From positions 1-6,311 of the forward strand of contig WJJO01000400.1 in NCBI GenBank assembly GCA_014729665.1: a stretch of DNA of 6,311 nucleotides, given 5' to 3'. The stretch comes from Caldifarciminota bacterium (GTDB taxonomy: Bacteria; Hydrothermota; Tepidihabitantia; B3-TA06). Under the pieces are notes generated by a model, which saw nothing but the letters and a program-made list of their open reading frames with translations, was not told where the DNA came from and did not search any database. Within the stretch, counting starts at the first letter, position 1; each line of letters starts with the position of its first letter. The translations under genes were made by a program, and so were the position numbers. Of this stretch, positions 1-4,501 are shown piece by piece.

Positions 1-92
1 CTCGTGAAGAACTCGGCTGGGAACCTGTGGTAATGCCTGGGGAAGGATTTCGGCAGACGGTTGCCTGGTATCGAAAATGTGGCTGGCTTTAA
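1..92 (+). CDS. C-terminal end of an SDR-family (NAD(P)-dependent epimerase/dehydratase-like) paralogue, partial
   Basis: The reading frame starts at base 3 and runs to TAA at 90-92, giving 29 residues that begin REELGWEP and end WYRKCGWL. The same tail layout (LGWEP, about 15 residues, TV.WYR..GWL) closes genes 1, 2 and 4 in this window, so this is the end of a fifth member of the array. The closest tail is that of gene 4 (TVAWYRKMGWLP). The 5' part lies outside the window, so catalytic residues cannot be checked. It shows that the array continues to the left. Confidence 0.85.
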   Translation, partial: REELGWEPVVMPGEGFRQTVAWYRKCGWL

Positions 93-166
93 ATGATGAC
101 AGGATTCATCAATCTTGATATGCATGCGCTTCCCGATAGATACTTGGTCAATAGACGTTGACAAAC

Positions 167-194
167 TTGAAATACGGGACATGTAAGGTATACT
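167..194 (+). promoter_or_regulatory. Putative sigma-70-type promoter before gene 1
   Basis: A -35-like TTGAAA (167-172) and a -10-like TATACT (189-194) are 16 nt apart. The same two hexamers, 17 nt apart, stand in front of gene 4. An ATG (203) follows the -10 box after 8 nt, as it does at gene 4, so transcription would start within a few bases of that ATG. A TTGACA at 158-163 is an alternative -35, but no good -10 lies at 17 nt from it. Not tested; assigned by motif and by comparison of the two sites. Confidence 0.45.
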
Positions 195-202
195 AGATAG
201 AG

Positions 203-289
203 ATGAAAGAGAGATTTGTACCCCGAACGAACGCGAAGCGATCGTTCGGGGACACCATAAGAACGTTTATGTTATGGTTGAAAATATGA
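203..289 (+). other. Short leader reading frame, probably the 5' remnant of a lost SDR paralogue
   Basis: ATG at 203 opens a 28-codon frame ending at TGA 287-289. Its first codons read MKERFV. Over the first 18 bases, 12 match the start of gene 4 (MKKVLV), and the distance from the -10 box is the same 8 nt. After FV the resemblance stops and the frame runs through the 31-nt hairpin at 221-251. Its stop codon overlaps the likely start of gene 1 (ATG 286) as ATGA, so translational coupling is possible. Two readings remain open: a dead N-terminal stub left after a deletion, or a leader peptide that affects gene 1 translation. The peptide itself resembles nothing I recognise. Confidence 0.3.
221..251 (+). 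repeat. 31-nt hairpin element, copy E1
   Basis: The arms CCCCGAACGA (221-230) and TCGTTCGGGG (242-251) are perfect 10-bp inverted repeats. Inside them, after an A/A mismatch, CGC (232-234) pairs with GCG (238-240) around a GAA loop. Copies E2 and E3 have the same layout and length with compensating changes. No T tract follows, so it does not look like an intrinsic terminator. It lies in the probable 5' region of the gene 1 transcript, 34 nt before ATG 286. Its function is unknown. Confidence 0.75.
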
Positions 290-1272
290 ATCGAGATAAA
301 GTATTAGTTACCGGTGCTTCCGGGTTTCTGGGTTCTCATGTATGCGAAGCCTGTAATGAAGCGGGTTACGAGGTGCACGCACTCGTTAGGCCGTCAAGCT
401 CACTGCAGTGGCTTAATCAAGACTGGCTATATGTACACAAATCAGGTTATGAAAACCTTCAGGCAATTGCTGAAATCCTTACCAAGGTCGATTACGTCAT
501 ACACTGTGCAGGGGTAATGGCGACCACCTCGAGGAACGAAGCGGATGCCAGAGAAACCAATCTCGGGATAACCCGGAGACTCGCAGAGGAGTCTGTAAAG
601 GCCGGGATCAAAAGATTCGTCTTTACCTCCTCTCTTGCGGCAGGAGGACCGGGTCAGGGTCCTGAGGCGAGAACCGAAGACGATCCCGACAACCCGGTGT
701 CGGATTACGGACGAAGCAAGAAAGAGGCGGAGCAGATGCTTTCCTCGATGTCCGGTAGACTCTCTACGGTTATCCTGAGATACTCGATGATATACGGGCC
801 AAGGGACAGGAATATATTCAGCTTCTTCAAGCGAGCAAGGGGCAGGTTCATTCCGCTGACAGGCAAGCGGACTATCTATACGTCAATCGTACACGTCATG
901 GATGCAGCCCGTGCAGCAGTGTGTGCACTCGTTGCAAAGATACAGCCCGGTTCGGTCTACCAGATAACCGACGGTGTTCAGTACACCATGGATTCGATTT
1001 ACGGATTCATTGAGGATTCTTTGGGCAAGAAAGAGAGGGGCAGGCGGATAAGGATTCCGATGAGGCTCGTAACGTTAATAGCCTGGTTTAACCACGACAT
1101 ACTTAAGATTCGAGATGTATCTCCGGATCAGGTGCGTCAGTTCAAGGGGCTTTACTGGTTCGCAACACCTGCAAAGGCGCGAAGGGAACTGGGCTGGGAA
1201 CCTGAAATAGATATAGTAAAGGGTATGTCGGAGGTGGTCAAATGGTATCACAAACATGGCTGGCTTACGTAA
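286..1272 (+). CDS. Extended SDR-family oxidoreductase/epimerase (array gene 1)
   Basis: This is a predicted cytosolic Rossmann-fold enzyme of the extended SDR superfamily (COG0451/3beta-HSD-like), 328 residues from ATG 286. The nucleotide-binding loop GASGFLG is at residues 10-16. An HCAG motif near 73-76 corresponds to the NNAG region. The conserved Asn is N92, the TSS motif is at 114-116, and the catalytic pair is Y141 and K145 in YGRSK, followed by LRYSMIYGPRD. No acidic residue ends the second strand (ALVRPSSS), which favours NADP(H) over NAD by family rules. A hydrophobic stretch (IPMRLVTLIAWF, about 257-268) could be an amphipathic or membrane-associated helix, as in some 3beta-HSD-like proteins. 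An in-frame ATG at 274 would add MVEN. ATG 286 is preferred because it gives MNRDKVLVTG, equal in length to MLRKRVLVTG of gene 3. Neither start has a clear Shine-Dalgarno. The substrate cannot be deduced: sugar nucleotide, lipid and flavonol-like ketone are all possible. Confidence 0.9.
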   Translation: MNRDKVLVTGASGFLGSHVCEACNEAGYEVHALVRPSSSLQWLNQDWLYVHKSGYENLQAIAEILTKVDYVIHCAGVMATTSRNEADARETNLGITRRLAEESVKAGIKRFVFTSSLAAGGPGQGPEARTEDDPDNPVSDYGRSKKEAEQMLSSMSGRLSTVILRYSMIYGPRDRNIFSFFKRARGRFIPLTGKRTIYTSIVHVMDAARAAVCALVAKIQPGSVYQITDGVQYTMDSIYGFIEDSLGKKERGRRIRIPMRLVTLIAWFNHDILKIRDVSPDQVRQFKGLYWFATPAKARRELGWEPEIDIVKGMSEVVKWYHKHGWLT

Positions 1273-1277
1273 TTATA

Positions 1278-1308
1278 CCCCAAACGGTTGCTTGGCAACC
1301 GCCCGGGG
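1278..1308 (+). repeat. 31-nt hairpin element, copy E2
   Basis: It begins 5 nt after the stop codon of gene 1. The left arm is CCCCAAACGG (1278-1287) and the right arm CCGCCCGGGG (1299-1308). Inside them T pairs with A and TGC pairs with GCA around a TTG loop. The continuous inner stem is 7 bp (1285-1291 with 1295-1301), closed by an outer CCCC/GGGG clamp across a 3x3 mismatch. Relative to E1, A:T is replaced by G:C and C:G by T:A at paired positions. An ACCCCG follows the right arm, as in E3. Confidence 0.7.
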
Positions 1309-1341
1309 ACCCCGAAAGAAGTTTATGTTGTGGTTGAAAAT

Positions 1342-2316
1342 ATGAATCGTGACAAAGTTTTAGTTACCGGAGCTTCAGGGTTCCTTGGTTCCCACATCTG
1401 CGACGCTCTGCATGAGGCCGGATACGAGGCGCACGCGCTGGTTCGCAAGACAAGTTCCCGCGATTGGCTTCGCCACGATTGGATAAACATACACACTGCA
1501 GAGCTGGATGATGTTAAGGGGCTCTCCGAGATACTCAAGGGCAAATACGCAGTGATTCACGCAGCCGCAGCCCTTCATGGCGCCGCGGACGAGGTGCTCG
1601 AATACGTCAACGTAACCTGCACGAAACTTATGGCCGAGCAGGCGGTAAAGGCAGGGATTCGCAAGTTCGTCTTCATCTCGAGCAACGCGGCTACAGAACC
1701 GGGAAGCAGTATCTATCCGAAGAAAGAACCGGGAGAGGACAATCCCGTATCACCCTACGGTATGACCAAGAAGCGTGCAGAGGAAGTATTATCCAGATAC
1801 CATAAGAAGATGAAGGTCGTCAATCTGAGATACGTGGTCATATACGGTCCAAGGGATAAGCACCTTGTCCGTCTTTTCAAGCTTGTTGCTTCCCCTGTAA
1901 CTCCTATACTCGGTAAGTACCCTATATACATGCCTTCGGTATACGTGAAGGACGGTGCAAGGGCCGCAGTATCGGCACTTTCGGCAAACGTTCCCTCAGG
2001 TTCGACCTACTACATCTCAGACGGTATGCCCTACACCTTCGAGACGCTTTACGATATGATAGCCTCAGCAATAGGTATAAAGCTCCGCTTCATCCGCATC
2101 CCCATAGGCCTTGCCGCATTCTTCATGGGACTTGTGTTCGGGTCTAAGAAGACAGACGTTGCATTTACGGCAAAAAACATCAGAGACTTCAGAAATCGCT
2201 TCCGCTTGATATCGCCCGAAAAGGCGATTCGTGAACTTGACTGGAAGCCGGAAGTGATGGCATGGGACGGATTCCGGGAGACAGTTCAGTGGTATAGGGA
2301 TCAAGGGTGGTTGTGA
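1342..2316 (+). CDS. Extended SDR-family oxidoreductase/epimerase (array gene 2)
   Basis: A 324-residue member of the same extended SDR family. GASGFLG is at residues 10-16, HAAA at 73-76 in place of the usual H.AG, N90, ISS at 112-114, and the catalytic pair Y139/K143 in YGMTK. LRYVVIYGPRD follows, and the tail is TVQWYRDQGWL. The hydrophobic segment IPIGLAAFFMGLVFG (about 253-267) is the most hydrophobic of the four, so membrane association is possible. The second-strand end (ALVRKTSS) lacks an acidic residue, suggesting NADP(H). Start choice: the frame is open back to a TTG at 1288, but that start lies inside hairpin E2 and would add 18 non-family residues. GTG 1330 (the counterpart of ATG 274 in gene 1) and ATG 1342 are the realistic starts, and ATG 1342 matches the family N-terminus. 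It lies 69 nt after gene 1, with no promoter seen, so it is probably cotranscribed. Substrate unknown. Confidence 0.9.
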   Translation: MNRDKVLVTGASGFLGSHICDALHEAGYEAHALVRKTSSRDWLRHDWINIHTAELDDVKGLSEILKGKYAVIHAAAALHGAADEVLEYVNVTCTKLMAEQAVKAGIRKFVFISSNAATEPGSSIYPKKEPGEDNPVSPYGMTKKRAEEVLSRYHKKMKVVNLRYVVIYGPRDKHLVRLFKLVASPVTPILGKYPIYMPSVYVKDGARAAVSALSANVPSGSTYYISDGMPYTFETLYDMIASAIGIKLRFIRIPIGLAAFFMGLVFGSKKTDVAFTAKNIRDFRNRFRLISPEKAIRELDWKPEVMAWDGFRETVQWYRDQGWL

Positions 2317-2345
2317 GGATTAAACGAGTCCTCGTAACAGGTGCT
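2313..2345 (+). pseudogene. N-terminal remnant of a deleted SDR paralogue
   Basis: GTG at 2313, overlapping the TGA of gene 2, opens a frame reading VRIKRVLVTGA. This is the start of the SDR family (compare MLRKRVLVTGA of gene 3). The resemblance ends after 11 codons. The frame then enters hairpin E3 and stops at TAG 2403-2405, so the GASGFLG loop and everything after it is missing. The DNA also resembles the start of gene 3 (AAACGAGT, then GTAACAGG). The best explanation is a paralogue once coupled to gene 2 by a GTGA overlap, lost except for its first codons. An alternative is a short local duplication of the gene 3 start. It cannot encode a working enzyme. Confidence 0.65.
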
Positions 2346-2349
2346 TTAA

Positions 2350-2380
2350 CCCCAAGCGACCGCTATGCGTTCGTCTGGGG
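2350..2380 (+). repeat. 31-nt hairpin element, copy E3
   Basis: The left arm is CCCCAAGCGA (2350-2359) and the right arm TCGTCTGGGG (2371-2380), pairing with one A/C mismatch and one G/T wobble. Inside, after a C/T mismatch, CGC (2361-2363) pairs with GCG (2367-2369) around a TAT loop. Length and layout equal E1 and E2. ACCCCG follows, as in E2. It starts 4 nt after the SDR remnant breaks off and ends 33 nt before gene 3. No T tract. Confidence 0.7.
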
Positions 2381-2413
2381 ACCCCGCAGGATGTTTAGAA
2401 ATTAGGTCATACT

Positions 2414-3388
2414 ATGCTTAGAAAACGAGTATTAGTAACAGGGGCGTCGGGCTTTCTTGGTTCGCATATATGCGAGGCTTTACACGAATCAGGATACGAA
2501 GTGTACGCACTCGTCCGTGCAAAAAGCTCGCGTAAATACCTTAAGCACGACTGGCTGAAGATACACGATTTCGGACTGGTGAAATGTCCCGAACTTGAAA
2601 GGTTATTAAAGAAAGTCGATGCGGTAGTTCATGTAGCCGGTACAACAAAGGCATCCACAAGGGATGAGTTCATTCGCGTCAACGTTGATTTAACCCGAAT
2701 GTTCGCAGATGAATGCATCAAGTCCAGGGTAAAACGCTTCGTATTCACTTCCAGCCAGGCAGCGGGGGGGCCGTCTTCAGGCAGGCGCGCCAAAACCGAG
2801 GAGGACGAGGACTGTCCTGTATCCGCATACGGTGAAAGCAAGAAGAAGGCAGAGGAAATACTCATCGCTCTTTCCCGAAAACTCCACTCCGTCATCCTGA
2901 GATTCTCGCCCGTCTACGGGCCGCGTGATACAGAATCCCTGCGTATCTTCCAGATGGTTGCAAGGGGATGGCAGCCGGTGATGGGTTACAAACCTCTATA
3001 CACCAATATGGTCTATGCCGCCGATGCAGCGGCAAGCGTTCTCAGGGCACTCTCGGCAAAGGTTTCCTCTGGATCGGTATACTACGTAAACGACGGTGTG
3101 GACTACACACTCGATTATCTATACGAGCTGATTAGTGAAGTCCTGGAAAGACCGGGAAGAAAGGTGCGTGTGCCCTTCTGGATGGTCGATGTAGCGGCAT
3201 GGTGGAACCGCAACGTCAAACAGGAGAAGGGGGTTTTCAATCCTGAGCGGATCAAGGAGTTCAAGGAAAGGTACTGGCTTTCATCTTCCGAGAAGGCTGT
3301 GGAGGAACTGGGCTGGGAGCCGAAGGTCAATATCTTCGACGGGCTTGCCCTGACCGTGCGCTGGTACCGGTACAAGCGGTTAATGTAA
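2414..3388 (+). CDS. Extended SDR-family oxidoreductase/epimerase (array gene 3)
   Basis: This 324-residue extended SDR starts at ATG 2414 (MLRKRVLVTG). GASGFLG is at residues 10-16, HVAG at 73-76, N90, TSS at 112-114, and the catalytic pair Y139/K143 in YGESK, then LRFSPVYGPRD. The TSSQAAGGPSSG segment and the acidic TEEDEDCPVSAYG stretch most resemble gene 1, which suggests that genes 1 and 3 are the closer pair. The strand-2 end ALVRAKSS suggests NADP(H). Its tail (TVRWYRYKRLM) is the only one of the five that lacks the GWL ending. The upstream sequence has only a weak Shine-Dalgarno-like AGG. It lies 97 nt after gene 2, beyond the remnant and hairpin E3. No promoter is convincing in that gap, so readthrough from upstream is likely. 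Substrate unknown. Confidence 0.9.
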   Translation: MLRKRVLVTGASGFLGSHICEALHESGYEVYALVRAKSSRKYLKHDWLKIHDFGLVKCPELERLLKKVDAVVHVAGTTKASTRDEFIRVNVDLTRMFADECIKSRVKRFVFTSSQAAGGPSSGRRAKTEEDEDCPVSAYGESKKKAEEILIALSRKLHSVILRFSPVYGPRDTESLRIFQMVARGWQPVMGYKPLYTNMVYAADAAASVLRALSAKVSSGSVYYVNDGVDYTLDYLYELISEVLERPGRKVRVPFWMVDVAAWWNRNVKQEKGVFNPERIKEFKERYWLSSSEKAVEELGWEPKVNIFDGLALTVRWYRYKRLM

Positions 3389-3392
3389 TACA

Positions 3393-3403
3393 CCCCAAAC
3401 GAA
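3393..3403 (+). repeat. Left arm of a hairpin element, truncated copy E4
   Basis: CCCCAAACGAA begins 4 nt after the stop of gene 3. It matches the left arm of E1 (CCCCGAACGAA) at 10 of 11 bases and sits at the same place relative to the stop as E2. No right arm with CGGGG follows. The spacer continues with unrelated sequence that carries the gene 4 promoter. It may be a truncated or decayed copy; a match this short could also be partly chance. Confidence 0.4.
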
Positions 3404-3460
3404 CATATTTGATCTCAGTAACCTGTGAAGTAACCCCCTTGAATGATTACTTATCCGTAC

Positions 3461-3489
3461 TTGAAATGATGACCTAGCATACGTATACT
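3461..3489 (+). promoter_or_regulatory. Putative sigma-70-type promoter of gene 4, leaderless
   Basis: TTGAAA (3461-3466) and TATACT (3484-3489) are 17 nt apart, close to the consensus. The gene 4 ATG is only 8 nt after the -10 box, so the expected start of transcription falls at about 3496, practically on the start codon. The site before gene 1 has the same hexamers and the same 8-nt distance to an ATG. No Shine-Dalgarno fits between promoter and ATG, which agrees with a leaderless mRNA. Confidence 0.5.
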
Positions 3490-3497
3490 TAATCGAT

Positions 3498-4478
3498 ATG
3501 AAAAAGGTTCTTGTCACAGGCGCATCCGGTATACTCGGCTCACACTTCTGCGACGCACTGCACGAAGCAGGATACGAGGTCCACGGTCTTATCCGAAAGG
3601 CCAGTTCCAGGCAGTGGATAGATAACCCGTGGCTCAAGGTACACGTCGGAACTCTGGATGACGAGAAGGCTTTAGCAAGGACATTTAGGGGCATCAAGAC
3701 GCTCATCCATAACGCGGGAGTTAACCACGGATCTGCACCGGAACTATGCAGGAAGGTTAATCTCGAAGGAACAAAGACGGTGGCTCGGGCCGCAGTCAAT
3801 GCCGGTGTATCCCGTTTTATATACATCTCCTCGCGATCTGCTGCAGGGCCAAATTACGGGATGTTCATCCGCACCGAACAGGATAGAGACAATCCGCACG
3901 AACCTTACGGGCAGAGCAAACTGGATGCCGAGGGATTCCTCAAAGGTCTGCGTGAGAAGATGGAGATCGTAAGCCTGAGATACGCTTTGATGTACGGACC
4001 CCGGGACACCCATCTCCTGCCCGTATTCAAGATGCTTTCGGCTCCTGTCCATCCAATCTCGGGTTACCGGTCCATATACACCCCGCTTCTTTTTCTTCAC
4101 GATGCTGCAAGGGCCGGGGTCGCCGTGGTATCAGCAAAGAGGGGTACATTCGAGTCAGGTTCATACTACTACGTTTCGGACGGGATACCTTACTCTGTCG
4201 AAACCATGTGCGATTTAATCCTTGCCGGGATGGGACGCAAGAGCATGCGCATACGCATACCCTTATGGGCGATTGCTGTCGCGGCCTGGTTCGCGAGCAG
4301 GGTGGTTAAATCGCATCCGGAGTTCACACCTGACGCGGTGAGGGATATGCGGGCGGGCTCACGTCTGGTTTCGCCTGAAAGATTCATGAATGATTTCGGC
4401 TGGCGTCCTAAGGTCCCTCCGCACAAGGCCTTTCATGAAACGGTTGCTTGGTATCGGAAGATGGGCTGGCTTCCATAG
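3498..4478 (+). CDS. Extended SDR-family oxidoreductase/epimerase (array gene 4)
   Basis: This 326-residue member starts MKKVLVTGASG. GASGILG is at residues 8-14, HNAG at 71-74 (closest to the classical NNAG), N88 in VNLEGT, ISS at 110-112, and the catalytic pair Y137/K141 in YGQSK, followed by LRYALMYGPRD. The strand-2 end is GLIRKASS, with no acidic residue, suggesting NADP(H). The hydrophobic stretch IPLWAIAVAAWFASRVV (about 254-270) could lie on a membrane. The tail is TVAWYRKMGWLP, nearest to the partial paralogue at the left edge of the window. Unlike genes 2 and 3 it has its own promoter-like sequence and probably a leaderless message, so it may be expressed apart from them. It is the last array member on this side: the next gene is convergent, 23 nt away. 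Substrate unknown. Confidence 0.9.
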   Translation: MKKVLVTGASGILGSHFCDALHEAGYEVHGLIRKASSRQWIDNPWLKVHVGTLDDEKALARTFRGIKTLIHNAGVNHGSAPELCRKVNLEGTKTVARAAVNAGVSRFIYISSRSAAGPNYGMFIRTEQDRDNPHEPYGQSKLDAEGFLKGLREKMEIVSLRYALMYGPRDTHLLPVFKMLSAPVHPISGYRSIYTPLLFLHDAARAGVAVVSAKRGTFESGSYYYVSDGIPYSVETMCDLILAGMGRKSMRIRIPLWAIAVAAWFASRVVKSHPEFTPDAVRDMRAGSRLVSPERFMNDFGWRPKVPPHKAFHETVAWYRKMGWLP

Positions 4479-4483
4479 AGAAC

Positions 4484-4501
4484 CTGTTACGCGACTAACA
4501 G
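4484..4501. terminator. Small inverted repeat between convergent genes, possible weak terminator
   Basis: CTGTTA (4484-4489) and TAACAG (4496-4501) form a 6-bp stem with a 6-nt loop. They fill most of the 23-nt gap between the two converging stop codons. The stem is AT-rich and no run of T follows on either strand, so it does not meet the usual intrinsic terminator pattern. It is listed because of its position. Confidence 0.25.

Noticed and set aside
158..186. TTGACA at 158-163 as the -35 box of the gene 1 promoter
   Set aside because: At 17 nt distance the -10 position reads ATGTAA, a poor match, and the TATACT at 189 is 25 nt away, too far.
1282..1295. 14-base exact match between hairpin E2 and the 3' end of gene 4 (4438-4451)
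   Set aside because: It could hint that E2 derives from a coding end, but the match stops abruptly, is not seen for E1 or E3, and a single 14-mer is too short to rule out chance.
1288..1341. N-terminal extension of gene 2 from a TTG start (18 residues, MLGNRPGTPKE...)
   Set aside because: The TTG lies in the stem of hairpin E2, the added residues have no counterpart in the other paralogues, and GTG 1330 or ATG 1342 match the family N-terminus.
221..2380. Integron-like cassette array with attC sites after each gene
   Set aside because: The hairpins lack the attC R' and R'' core motifs (GTTRRRY / RYYYAAC) and are too short, all genes are paralogues of one family, and no integrase is visible.
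221..2380. Spacer hairpins as Rho-independent terminators
   Set aside because: None is followed by a T tract, and E1 sits inside the likely transcript upstream of its gene.
3380..3826. 148-codon open frame on the - strand over the start of gene 4
   Set aside because: It overlaps a clear SDR gene antisense, its composition is what the complement of that gene would give, and it shows no recognisable motif.
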